From Mycolicibacter minnesotensis (GTDB lineage Bacteria; Actinomycetota; Actinomycetes; Mycobacteriales; Mycobacteriaceae), in the NCBI RefSeq assembly GCF_010731755.1, contig NZ_AP022589.1:1054001-1118000 (forward strand): DNA of 64,000 bases, in the 5' to 3' direction. Below are positions 10,754 to 19,300 of this stretch, in pieces. Position numbers and translations under genes: made by a program. Under the pieces are notes generated by a model. The model was not told the origin of the DNA, made no database searches, and saw only the letters and a list, made by a program, of their open reading frames with translations. Within the stretch, counting starts at the first letter, position 1, and every line of letters starts with the position of its first letter.

Positions 10754-12007
10754 GTGAGCACACCGACTATCGACCAGGCGGCCCGAGTGTTCGTCGATCC
10801 CCGCGCCTACGCCGACGAACCCCGGCTGCACGCCGCCCTAACGCAGCTGCGGGCACATCGACCGGTGTCGCGGGTCGACCAACGCCCGTATCGGCCGTTC
10901 TGGGCGATCACCCGGCACGCCGACATCACGGCGATCGAACGTGACAACAGGCTGTGGATCAATGCACCTCGTCCGCTGCTCGCGCCCGCCTATGCCGACG
11001 ATATGCAACGCTCGCTGGTGGATTCCGGCATGGGGCTGCGGACGCTGATCCACATGGATGATCCGCAACACCAGAAGATGCGCGCGGTCATCTCAGAGTG
11101 GTTCCGGCCCAAGGCGATGCGGAGTCTCCAGGAGCGCATCGACGAGTTGGCGCAGCGCTACGTCGAGAAGATGGCGCAGCGCGGGCCGGAGTGCGACTTC
11201 GTCCAGGAGATCGCCGTCAATTACCCGCTGTACGTGATCATGTCGCTACTGGGTCTGCCGGAGTCGGACTTTCCGCGCATGCTGCGCCTGACTCAGGAGC
11301 TGTTCGGCGGCGACGACGAGGAATACCGGCGCGGCCTGACCGCCGAAGAGCAGCTGCCGGTGTTGCTCGACTTCTTCGGCTACTTCGGCGCACTGACCGC
11401 CGCCCGCCGCGCACAGCCCACCCACGACTTGGCCTCCACGATCGCCAACGCGACCATCGACGGCGCACCGTTGTCCGACGTCGACACCGCCTCCTATTAC
11501 GTCATCATCGCCACCGCCGGCCACGACACCACCAGCGCGGCGATCAGCGGGGGGATGCGGGCCCTGATCGAGCACCCCGATCAGCGTGGGCGGTTGCGCG
11601 CCGAACCGACGCTGATGCCGAGCGCGGTGGAAGAGATCATCCGCTGGGTCACTCCGGTCAAGGAGTTCATGCGCACCGCCACCGCCGACACGCAGGTGCA
11701 CGGGGTACCGATCGCCGCCGGCGAATCGGTCTACCTGTCCTATGTCTCGGCCAACCGCGACGAATCCGTGTTCGCGGAGCCCTTCGTCTTCGACGTGGGA
11801 CGCGACCCGAACAGGCACTTGGCGTTCGGCCACGGCGTGCACTTCTGTGTGGGGGCGGCATTGGCGCGCATGGAGATCAGCAGCTTCTTCCATGCCCTGT
11901 TGCCGCGCTTGGAGGCGATCGAACTGGCCGGCGAACCACAGCTGGCATCGACGACCTTTGTGGGCGGTCTCAAGCACCTGCCGATCCGCTACCGGCTGAG
12001 GCCCTGA
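10754..12007 (+). CDS. Cytochrome P450
   Basis: Haem monooxygenase, 417 residues, soluble class as usual in actinobacteria. AGHDTTS at 255-261 is the I-helix oxygen-activation motif, E294 to R297 the K-helix ExxR, and FGHGVHFCVG holds the haem-ligand Cys365. The start is GTG at 10754. The 3' end overlaps the mftG stop by 19 bp in convergent orientation. No ferredoxin or reductase gene adjoins it. Its position beside the mycofactocin cluster may be chance; the CYP family cannot be assigned from sequence alone. Confidence 0.93.
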   Translation: MSTPTIDQAARVFVDPRAYADEPRLHAALTQLRAHRPVSRVDQRPYRPFWAITRHADITAIERDNRLWINAPRPLLAPAYADDMQRSLVDSGMGLRTLIHMDDPQHQKMRAVISEWFRPKAMRSLQERIDELAQRYVEKMAQRGPECDFVQEIAVNYPLYVIMSLLGLPESDFPRMLRLTQELFGGDDEEYRRGLTAEEQLPVLLDFFGYFGALTAARRAQPTHDLASTIANATIDGAPLSDVDTASYYVIIATAGHDTTSAAISGGMRALIEHPDQRGRLRAEPTLMPSAVEEIIRWVTPVKEFMRTATADTQVHGVPIAAGESVYLSYVSANRDESVFAEPFVFDVGRDPNRHLAFGHGVHFCVGAALARMEISSFFHALLPRLEAIELAGEPQLASTTFVGGLKHLPIRYRLRP

Positions 12008-13437
12008 CCACACATCAGTGTCGCGGCCCGGTGCGCCAGCATCGCGATCGTCGCGTGGGGGCCGCGGCTGGTGATGCGGGGCAGCGCCGAACCGTCGATC
12101 ACCCACAGCCCTTCGACGCCACGAACGCGACAGTGCGCATCGAGCACCGCGCGCTCGTCATCGTCGGAACCTATCGGGGCACTTCCGCACAGGTGCTGCG
12201 AGGTCGACCAGCGAGGGGGGCCGACATCGCCCGTTACACCCATGAGCTGCTGCACCAGGTCCACTCCCCCACTCAGCTCCGCAAGATCCTCCGGCTCGGA
12301 GTCGTAGCGGTACTCGATACGCGGGGCCACCTGCGGATCCGCCGAAACGAGGCCTATCCGCCCTCGGGCGCGCGGCGTCATCAGCGCTACCCCCACCTGC
12401 GGCGGATCGGGAAACGCAGCATCCCCAATCATCGAAGCGAAACCGGCTGTGTAGGGACGGATTTCCAGGTTCCCGACGTGCAGCACCGACTCGAGCACCG
12501 GGCGTCCAGGCGTGCCCGGCCATGGCGCGGGCACCAACCACTCTGGATGGTCTGCGCAGCCGGCGCCGACCGCGAGTGCCGCACGCAGCGGGATTCCGGC
12601 TGCGCGCAGCATGCCCTCCTGGCCCACACCGGACAGCATCAACAGGTGCGCTGAACCGATTGCTCCGGCGCACAATACGATTCGGTCTGCGGAAAGCCTG
12701 ACCACTCCCTCCTCGCCGACCGCTTCCACCGCCACGGCGCGCCCGCCGCGGATGTCGATACGTAGCACTCGGGTCCGAGTCAGCACGTGTAGATTCGCCC
12801 GGAACAGGGCCGGCTCCAGATAGGCGGCGCCCGGTCCGGTACGGACGCCGTCCGCGGTGACGTTGAGCGGCACCGCTCCCGCGCCGGCGACGACGGTCTC
12901 GGTCGCGTCGTTGAGATCGGGAATCCAGCCGAAGCCGGCTCGCGCCGCGTATTCGTTGAACTGCATTGTACCTGAGCACATCTCGCGACTACGACGTACA
13001 GGAATAGGGCCGGAGTCTCCGTGCTGGGGGCCGCCGAAGTCAAAGTCGGTCTCGATCGCGCGGAACGACTCCAGCACTTCTGGCCACGACCACCCGAGCG
13101 GGAAACCGGCAAAATCACCGGGCAGGCCCCGACAGAAGTACCCACCGTTCACCGCACCGGAGCCTCCGATGGTCGCGCCCCGCACGATCGTCAGGGCATG
13201 ACTGTCCCCGCCGGTAAGCTCACCAAGATATCGTCGCACCAAACTGCTGGCAGCACCGATCGGCAACTGTGTTACGTCGGCGGCCTGTGCGGCTAGGGCC
13301 GGGTCGCTCAGGCCGACTCCCGCCTCAAGCACTGTGACGCTGCAGGATGGATCCGATGAGAGCAGCTCTGCCACAATTGATCCCGAGCTGCCAGCACCCA
13401 CTATCAGAGCATCGCTATGCACCACTGACGCCGACAA
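11989..13437 (-). CDS. mftG: Mycofactocin-associated GMC dehydrogenase
   Basis: GMC-family flavoenzyme, 482 residues. The N-terminal dinucleotide fold is DALIVGAGSSGSIVAELL, followed by VTVLEAG. The C-terminal SRGPHATIAMLAHRAATLM holds the His typical of the GMC active site. MftG is reported to link reduced mycofactocin to the respiratory chain; that role is from the family, not seen here. It follows mftF by six bp and is the last gene of the mft operon. Confidence 0.92.
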   Translation of the reverse strand: MSASVVHSDALIVGAGSSGSIVAELLSSDPSCSVTVLEAGVGLSDPALAAQAADVTQLPIGAASSLVRRYLGELTGGDSHALTIVRGATIGGSGAVNGGYFCRGLPGDFAGFPLGWSWPEVLESFRAIETDFDFGGPQHGDSGPIPVRRSREMCSGTMQFNEYAARAGFGWIPDLNDATETVVAGAGAVPLNVTADGVRTGPGAAYLEPALFRANLHVLTRTRVLRIDIRGGRAVAVEAVGEEGVVRLSADRIVLCAGAIGSAHLLMLSGVGQEGMLRAAGIPLRAALAVGAGCADHPEWLVPAPWPGTPGRPVLESVLHVGNLEIRPYTAGFASMIGDAAFPDPPQVGVALMTPRARGRIGLVSADPQVAPRIEYRYDSEPEDLAELSGGVDLVQQLMGVTGDVGPPRWSTSQHLCGSAPIGSDDDERAVLDAHCRVRGVEGLWVIDGSALPRITSRGPHATIAMLAHRAATLMCGQGLSR

Positions 13438-13443
13438 GGTGCC

Positions 13444-14856
13444 CTAGCTGCGGATCTGCGGCTTGAGTGCGGACAGGTTGCGCTCGCGCACCACACCACA
13501 CCACAGGCCGGTACCGTAGGCCAGATCATCGAGCCGCTTGAGCAGCAGATATGCCGGCAGCCCCAGCGGCCGGGAGTCATCTTCCGAACGCGCATGCCGC
13601 AACCAGTCCACAACCCCTTCCGCGACCGCGGCCACCACCAGCGCTCTTCGGCATCGTTGCGAGACCAGTGCGGCGAGCAGCGCGACGGGCCAGTAGTGCC
13701 GGCACAGGGCCGACGCGATCTGGAGGCCGGCATTGGCAAGGCCACGTAACGTCACCATCACCACATCTGCCGGCGCCGTGTCAGGGCCCTGCATCGACTT
13801 GGCCACCCGGTGACCGGTCAGCCCTGCGATCGCCAAGGAGACCAGATAACCCACGGCCGATCCGAGCGCCATCAGCGCCCAGCCCGCCAGCGCCCACCCG
13901 GAGATCACCATGGGTGCGGCCTTGTCCGGGTGGCGGGCCGACAACGGCGCGGCCGAACCGCCATAAAACGCTTTGCGCGCCAACCAATCTCGCAGATCGA
14001 CTCGATGCTCGTGCGCGACCAGTGCGATCGGCTCGTAGCGCAGCCTGCTACCCGCATCCACCAACCGCCAGCACAGGTCGACATCCTCGCCGGAATGCAG
14101 CGCCTCGTCGAAGCCGCCCAAGTCGCGCAACGTCGAGGCACGGCAGATGATCGCCGCGCTGGGGACGTAGGCAACCTTGCCGTACGGGACCACAGGCGCC
14201 TCACAGCCTCCCAGGTCCAGCGACGAGCGAATGGCCTCGTAGCGGGCCACCAGGTGACTGCTGTCAGCCATGCCGACGATGCGCGGAGCCACCAAGGCCA
14301 CGGCCGGGTCGCAGAAGTGGCCCAGCAGCGCCTCCAGCCAGCCCCGGCGCGGCACCACATCAGAGTCCAGGAATGCCACGAAATCCGTCGTAGCGGCCCG
14401 CAGCCCGGTGTTGCGTGCAGCCGCCGGCCCCCGGCTCTCCGGATGGCGTAACACTTCTACGTCGAGGCAGTGCGCGGCGGACAGATCCTCCGGGCGGATC
14501 GGGACCCGCGAGCCGTCATCGACCACCACGACACGCAGACCACGCAGGGCGGCGATCAATCGCTGAAGTCCAACAATGTTGTCGCGCACCGGTATAACAA
14601 CGGTCACATCTCGATAGGACGGCCCGCCAGCGGGGCGCGGGTGAGCCACAGTGGCGTCGAGCAGAGTCCGTGCCAGCTGTGCGCTGACCGCGTCGCGGAC
14701 CTCCAGACGGCCGTCGGACAACAGTCCCTGGGCGGCCGGTGCCAGCCGAAGCAGCCGGGTAGGCGAGCCGCCCAACAGGGTGGAACCGCGGCCCAGAACC
14801 CGAACCTTCCGGTCGACCTGAACGGCGAAGCCGTCCGGCAGCCGCGCCGCCGTCAC
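13444..14856 (-). CDS. mftF: Mycofactocin glycosyltransferase
   Basis: GT2-family transferase that adds the oligoglucose chain to premycofactocin, 470 residues. The catalytic domain is [26 protein letters not shown], then [21 protein letters not shown]. Hydrophobic segments in the second half ([20 protein letters not shown] and a following stretch) suggest membrane association. Its start overlaps the mftE stop by four bases (ATGA), and mftG begins six bp after it. Confidence 0.94.
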   Translation of the reverse strand: MTAARLPDGFAVQVDRKVRVLGRGSTLLGGSPTRLLRLAPAAQGLLSDGRLEVRDAVSAQLARTLLDATVAHPRPAGGPSYRDVTVVIPVRDNIVGLQRLIAALRGLRVVVVDDGSRVPIRPEDLSAAHCLDVEVLRHPESRGPAAARNTGLRAATTDFVAFLDSDVVPRRGWLEALLGHFCDPAVALVAPRIVGMADSSHLVARYEAIRSSLDLGGCEAPVVPYGKVAYVPSAAIICRASTLRDLGGFDEALHSGEDVDLCWRLVDAGSRLRYEPIALVAHEHRVDLRDWLARKAFYGGSAAPLSARHPDKAAPMVISGWALAGWALMALGSAVGYLVSLAIAGLTGHRVAKSMQGPDTAPADVVMVTLRGLANAGLQIASALCRHYWPVALLAALVSQRCRRALVVAAVAEGVVDWLRHARSEDDSRPLGLPAYLLLKRLDDLAYGTGLWCGVVRERNLSALKPQIRS

Positions 14857-15569
14857 CGAAGCATTCCGTCCGGCCCGGGCGCCCAGCCGCCAATGGTTGC
14901 CAGACCGGTGTCGACCATCTCGGTGAAGAGTCGTCGACCTTCGGCGGCGGTCGCGGTGGTCGGGTCTCCCAGCACGCCCACGGGGCTCACTGCCGCCACT
15001 CCCCCGGCGCGCATCGCGGGAAGCAACTGCGCCAAGGGAGCATCATTTCCCGGCTGGGCCTGATCGAACCGCACACTATCGGGTGAAAGATGCAGCAGCA
15101 GTGACGTTTCGACGTGTCCGGCATGGGCATCAGCACCCGCCACGGCACAGGGCAGCCAGGCCACGTCGCGGCCTTCGAAGCGCAGCCGCGGCACCGCGTC
15201 GGCTAAAGCCGCCACATTGCCGCCATGGCCGTTGACGAAGAGCACCCGTGGCGCCCAGCAACACGCGGAGCGGCCATACTCCAGCAACAGTTCGGTCAGC
15301 GCAGGGGTGCCGATCGAGATGGTTCCGGCAAAGCTCTGATGCTCTCCGCTGGCCCCGTAGGCGATGGCCGGCGCCACCGCTCCTCCGCCGGCTCCGGCCA
15401 AGGCCTGGGCGACCGCCTGCGCAATCCGGGTATCGGTGTCCAGCGGCAGGTGCGGGCCGTGCTGTTCAGTCGAGCCCACCGGGACCAGCAGCGTCAGCCG
15501 CTGCGGCAGCTGAAGCTGGGTCTGCAGCTCGCTCCAGGTCGAGCCACCCAGCCCGCCGCCAAACGCCAT
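14853..15569 (-). CDS. mftE: Mycofactocin precursor peptidase (creatininase family)
   Basis: Metal-dependent peptidase that cuts the MftC-modified precursor to release the Val-Tyr-derived dipeptide [24 protein letters not shown] and [10 protein letters not shown] are the creatininase metal motifs. The start is uncertain: the ATG at 15569 gives 238 residues; a GTG at 15653 would add 28 unrelated-looking residues. Neither has a strong ribosome site. It is separated from mftD by a gap of over 85 bp, unlike the other mft genes, and overlaps mftF by four bases. Confidence 0.92.
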   Translation of the reverse strand: MAFGGGLGGSTWSELQTQLQLPQRLTLLVPVGSTEQHGPHLPLDTDTRIAQAVAQALAGAGGGAVAPAIAYGASGEHQSFAGTISIGTPALTELLLEYGRSACCWAPRVLFVNGHGGNVAALADAVPRLRFEGRDVAWLPCAVAGADAHAGHVETSLLLHLSPDSVRFDQAQPGNDAPLAQLLPAMRAGGVAAVSPVGVLGDPTTATAAEGRRLFTEMVDTGLATIGGWAPGPDGMLR

Positions 15570-15624
15570 CGGAAGATGGTAAGCGAATTCACCTGTCGTA
15601 CACCAGTTGTTGACGACTACGAGC

Positions 15625-15641
15625 AGCGAAATTTTTTCGCT
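15625..15641. repeat. Short palindrome between mftD and mftE
   Basis: AGCGAAA at 15625-15631 is the exact reverse complement of 15635-15641, with TTT between. It sits in the only sizeable gap of the mft operon. It could be a weak hairpin, an operator, or chance. Confidence 0.4.
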
Positions 15642-15740
15642 ACGGGACCCCACATCTATCTCGCGGAATCACGTCCGTCTCGCCAGCCACGGGCGTATCA
15701 GGAGTGGCACCCGATTGCGCAGGTCGGCGCTCGAGAGAGC

Positions 15741-16934
15741 CTAGCCGGCCTCGGCTGCGGGTACCCCGAGCGCCCGGCTGAAACCGGCCGGAATCAGGAT
15801 GTCCGCCGGGGACAGATCATGCACCGATGCCCGCCCGAGGCCCATGAGGGCCGAGTCGATACCGCCCCGCAGGATGTCCAAGACGTTCTCGACCCCGGGC
15901 TGTCCGGCCGCGGCGAGGCCCCACAGGTAAGCGCGGCCGATCATCACCGCACGCGCTCCCAGGGCGACCGCTTTGACGACATCACTTCCTCGCCGGATAC
16001 CGCCGTCCAGCAACACCTCGATCTGGTCACCCACCGCCTCGGCGACGGCCGGCAGCGCACGGATCGCCGCGGGCGTGCCATCCAGGTTGTTCCCGCCGTG
16101 ATTGGAGACCGAGATGGCCGAAACACCGCAATCCACAGCGCGTTTAGCGTCATCAACCCGCATCACGCCCTTGAGCATGAAAGGCCCACCCCATAGTTCA
16201 CGCAACCAGGCGATGTCCTCCCAAGTAGGCGGCGGGGTGCCCATCCATTCGCCGTAGGCCTGGAAGAACGGCGGACCCGGTTCGCCGCGGCCGGCCTGAT
16301 TGGGCACCCGCAGGGTCGGCGGTCGCAGGGTCTTGGCCCAGCGCAGGAACCATCCAGGCCTGGTGAGAGCCTCCGGCATCATCTTGACCATGGTCTTCAG
16401 GTCCATCTTCTCCGGGATGGTGGGACTGCCCCAGTCCCGCCCGTGCGAGAAGCTCCAATCGGTGGTGGCGATCATGCCCACCGCCCCGGCAGCACGGGCT
16501 CGCTCCACTCGCTCGGCAATGGCGTCGCGACCCCCCAGCCAGTAGATCTGGAAGAAGGTCTTAGGGTTCGCCGCGATGACTTCTTCCATCGGCTTGCTCG
16601 CGAAAGACGAAAGTCCCATCGCGGTACCCCGCGCCGCCGCCGCCCTGGCGACTGCCACCTCGCCGTCCGGATCGACCGCCTGAACTCCGGTCGGCGAGAT
16701 CATCACCGGCATCGAGATCTCTTGCCCCATAACCGTAGTCGACATTTCCCGGTTGGCTGGGGCGCCCACCACATGCGGCGCGAAGCCGAGCTCGCTGAAC
16801 GCGGCAACGTTGTCACTGACCGTCAGCCCTTTCTCGCTGGCGGAGATCAGCGAGGAGTAAGCAGACTTCGGGAGCCGCTTCTTGGCCCGTTCTTGGGCAA
16901 TAGCAACAGTTTCGAACCAGACATCACGAGCCAT
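15741..16934 (-). CDS. mftD: Premycofactocin synthase (FMN-dependent)
   Basis: Alpha-hydroxy-acid-oxidase-like FMN enzyme that oxidatively deaminates AHDP to premycofactocin, the redox-active form; 397 residues. The TIM-barrel landmarks are VMISPTGVQAVDPDGE, then AISVSNHGGNNLDGTPA with the catalytic His, and EVLLDGGIRRGSDVVKAVALGARAVMIGR near the end for FMN phosphate binding. It was formerly called lldD1 in M. tuberculosis. It follows mftC by two bases. Confidence 0.95.
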   Translation of the reverse strand: MARDVWFETVAIAQERAKKRLPKSAYSSLISASEKGLTVSDNVAAFSELGFAPHVVGAPANREMSTTVMGQEISMPVMISPTGVQAVDPDGEVAVARAAAARGTAMGLSSFASKPMEEVIAANPKTFFQIYWLGGRDAIAERVERARAAGAVGMIATTDWSFSHGRDWGSPTIPEKMDLKTMVKMMPEALTRPGWFLRWAKTLRPPTLRVPNQAGRGEPGPPFFQAYGEWMGTPPPTWEDIAWLRELWGGPFMLKGVMRVDDAKRAVDCGVSAISVSNHGGNNLDGTPAAIRALPAVAEAVGDQIEVLLDGGIRRGSDVVKAVALGARAVMIGRAYLWGLAAAGQPGVENVLDILRGGIDSALMGLGRASVHDLSPADILIPAGFSRALGVPAAEAG

Positions 16935-16936
16935 GA

Positions 16937-18118
16937 TCAGATTGGACTTTCATTGCAGAGGCGGGCCGGCGGACGCATGGACAGCGTCAAGGGCACCACC
17001 GTGGTGATCGGCTTGCCGCGCGAATGGTCAGCGGCCGGACGAGGTTTGGTGCGATCGACGGCAAGCGCGGGAGCGCCATAGCCCTGCACGCATTCTGGAT
17101 CCGGCCCGTCCAGGGGCAGGCCGGTGAAGAACTTCGCGGCCATACAACCGCCCCGGCAGCTGTCGTAGTGGTCGCAGCTGCCGCACGCCCCCGCGGACTG
17201 CGGCTCCCGCAGCTCTCGGAACAGCGGGGCATGCTTCCACACGTTGTCAAAACCGCCGTCGGACAGCACGTTTCCAGCGAGGAATCGGTCATGGATGGCG
17301 AACGGGCAGGCGTAGACATCGCCTACGGGATCGATGAGGCACACCACCCGCCCGGCGCCGCACATGTTCAGCCCGGCCAGCGCTCCGGGGGCGCCCAGCC
17401 CGGACAGGTGGAAGAATGAGTCACCGGTGAGCACCCGTTCCCCATTGGCGACCAGCCAATCGTAGAGTTGAACCTGCTGGTCAGCGGTCGGATGCAAGTC
17501 GTCCCATACGTCGGCGCCTCGCCCCGACGGGCGCAGCCGGGTGATGCGCAGCGTGGCTCCGTAGCGGCTGGCCAGCGTAGCGAAGTCGTCGAGCTGGTCA
17601 ATGTTGTGACGGGTTGCGACGACCGAGATCTTGGCGTCGGAGAATCCGGCCGCGGCCAGGTTCTCCAGCGCCCGGATCGCCATGTCGAACGAGCCAGGCC
17701 CGCGGATCGGGTCGTTGACCTCTGCGGTGGCACCATCCAGCGAGATCTGGACGTCGACGTAGTCACTGGCCGCCAGTTTGGCCGCCACCTCGGGAGTGAT
17801 CCGCAGACCGTTGGTGGAGAACTTGACGCCGACGTGATGCTCGGTGGCGTAATCCACCAGCTCCCAGAAGTCAGCGCGCACAGTGGGTTCCCCGCCGCCG
17901 ATATTGACGTAGAACACCTGCATGCGTTCCAGCTCGTCGATGATGTCCTTGCACGCCTGCGTGGACAGCTCGCGGGGATCACGTTTGCCCGACGACGACA
18001 GGCAGTGCACACACGCCAGGTTGCACGCGTAGGTCAGTTCCCACGTCAGGCAGATCGGAGCGTCAAGCCCGTGCTCGAATTGTTCGATCAGCCGGGGCAC
18101 CGGTGCTATCGCTGTCAT
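16937..18118 (-). CDS. mftC: Mycofactocin radical SAM maturase
   Basis: Radical SAM/SPASM enzyme that decarboxylates and cyclises the C-terminal Val-Tyr of MftA; 393 residues. The CNLACVHC motif puts the cluster cysteines at 32, 36 and 39. GGGEPTVRADF follows as the SAM-binding GGE motif. The SPASM region has many Cys (CGAGRVVC, DVYACPF, CGSCDHYDSCRGGC) for auxiliary clusters. Its start overlaps the mftB stop by four bases (ATGA), and mftD follows after two bases. Confidence 0.96.
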   Translation of the reverse strand: MTAIAPVPRLIEQFEHGLDAPICLTWELTYACNLACVHCLSSSGKRDPRELSTQACKDIIDELERMQVFYVNIGGGEPTVRADFWELVDYATEHHVGVKFSTNGLRITPEVAAKLAASDYVDVQISLDGATAEVNDPIRGPGSFDMAIRALENLAAAGFSDAKISVVATRHNIDQLDDFATLASRYGATLRITRLRPSGRGADVWDDLHPTADQQVQLYDWLVANGERVLTGDSFFHLSGLGAPGALAGLNMCGAGRVVCLIDPVGDVYACPFAIHDRFLAGNVLSDGGFDNVWKHAPLFRELREPQSAGACGSCDHYDSCRGGCMAAKFFTGLPLDGPDPECVQGYGAPALAVDRTKPRPAADHSRGKPITTVVPLTLSMRPPARLCNESPI

Positions 18119-18438
18119 TGGCCCTCCCTAGGCATCAGCATCTTCGAATCCGCCAGCACGCCCAGCGCATGCAGGTAAGGACCCTGATCGGCGTCGTCCA
18201 CGCCGGCCGCACGGCACGCGGATCGCACATCGCTGTGCTCGGCCAAGGACCGCACCACCTCGACGATGGTGCGGTTCTTCAGGAACGACAATTTTCGGGT
18301 ACCGAAGTGGTACAGCAGCGCACCAAACGGCTCGGGACGAAGCGCCACCTGCGGGTGAAGCTCCCAGCCGCGGTCGGGGTCGAACGCGTGCACCTCCGAC
18401 GCCACGGCGACCTCCGGCACGGTCAGTAGACGCCGCAC
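18115..18438 (-). CDS. mftB: Mycofactocin precursor-binding chaperone
   Basis: PqqD-like peptide-recognition protein that delivers MftA to MftC. The core [23 protein letters not shown] segment, then [18 protein letters not shown], is the MftB signature. The start is uncertain: GTG at 18438 gives 107 residues and overlaps mftA by 16 bp; GTG at 18420, just after mftA, gives 101. It overlaps mftC by four bases. Confidence 0.92.
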   Translation of the reverse strand: MRRLLTVPEVAVASEVHAFDPDRGWELHPQVALRPEPFGALLYHFGTRKLSFLKNRTIVEVVRSLAEHSDVRSACRAAGVDDADQGPYLHALGVLADSKMLMPREGQ

Positions 18439-18515
18439 ATGCCGTCGATGGACACCTCTTCGACCAGGGTCTCGGTGACGATCTCGGCGGTGTCGTTCTG
18501 CTGGTTCTGGTCCAT
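18423..18515 (-). CDS. mftA: Mycofactocin precursor peptide
   Basis: Thirty-residue ribosomal precursor of the redox cofactor mycofactocin. It starts at the ATG at 18515 and ends in IDGMCGVY, the conserved C-terminus whose Val-Tyr becomes the cofactor core. The acidic leader ([14 protein letters not shown]) is the recognition part for MftB. The frame is open further upstream, but that is non-coding intergenic DNA. It is the first gene of the operon. Confidence 0.95.
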   Translation of the reverse strand: MDQNQQNDTAEIVTETLVEEVSIDGMCGVY

Positions 18516-18621
18516 GACGCAGGCCTCTCTCACAGTGGGGTTCGACAACCGACTGTCGTGTCGGTCACAATCTCGGAACAGAATATGGCATCGGGTGCCG
18601 TAAAGAAAGTGGGGTTCACCG
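18516..18621. promoter_or_regulatory. Divergent mftA/mftR control region
   Basis: A 106-bp gap between the mft operon and its regulator. Overlapping short inverted repeats, CGACA-N6-TGTCG and CCGAC-N6-GTCGG, lie at about 18543-18567 and are the best candidates for the MftR operator. GTGGGGTTC occurs twice, near each start codon. TetR regulators usually bind such divergent gaps; the exact site is inferred. Confidence 0.55.
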
Positions 18622-19218
18622 ATGGGCGGTTCGGCAGACCCACAGTCCCGTGTCGGGCGACGCCGCTCCACCACGCCCGCGCACATCACCGAGGTGGCGA
18701 TCGACCTTTTCGCAACCCGTGGATTCGGAGACGTCAGCGTGGACGACGTGGCCCACGCCGCCGGCATCGGCCGTCGCACGGTGTTTCGGTACTACGCGTC
18801 CAAGAACGCGATCCCCTGGGGAGATTTCGACGCTCACCTGAACCAGCTGCGCGCCCTGCTCGAGGGGGTTGAACCTGCGGCGCCACTGGCAGAGGCGCTA
18901 CGCAGCGCACTTTTGGCGTTCAACACCTTCAACGAAGGCGAGACCGCGCGGCACCGCCGGCGAATGCGGGTGATCCTGCAGACCGATGAGCTGCAGGCGT
19001 ACTCGATGACGATGTACGCAGGCTGGCGCAACGTCATTGCCGAGTTCGTGGCACACCGAGAGGGTGCGGAACCCGACGACCTTCGTCCGCGGACGGTCGC
19101 ATGGATGATGCTGGGGGTGGCTCTGAGCGCCTACGAGCGCTGGCTGGGCGACGAGTCACTGGCGCTGCCGCGCGTCCTGGGCGAGGCATTTGACGCCATT
19201 CGCGGCGGTCTGGACTGA
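18622..19218 (+). CDS. mftR: TetR-family mycofactocin regulator
   Basis: 198 residues. The N-terminal HTH is clear: [20 protein letters not shown], then [20 protein letters not shown]. The C-terminal ligand domain is helical. It is divergent from mftA, the standard position of MftR, which represses the mft operon and is reported to respond to long-chain acyl-CoA. The acyl-CoA synthetase gene downstream on the same strand (82-bp gap) fits that ligand class. Confidence 0.9.
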   Translation: MGGSADPQSRVGRRRSTTPAHITEVAIDLFATRGFGDVSVDDVAHAAGIGRRTVFRYYASKNAIPWGDFDAHLNQLRALLEGVEPAAPLAEALRSALLAFNTFNEGETARHRRRMRVILQTDELQAYSMTMYAGWRNVIAEFVAHREGAEPDDLRPRTVAWMMLGVALSAYERWLGDESLALPRVLGEAFDAIRGGLD

Positions 19219-19300
19219 CACCGCACGCACCACCACGCAGGGCCCTGCCATCATCAAGGCAACAGCGACGTTCACCCACGACACAGGAGTTGATGCGCAC

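Noticed and set aside
10640..10831. N-terminal 64-residue extension of the esterase
   Set aside because: It would bury the lipoprotein signal peptide and overlap the P450 start; the ATG at 10639 places the signal at the N-terminus.
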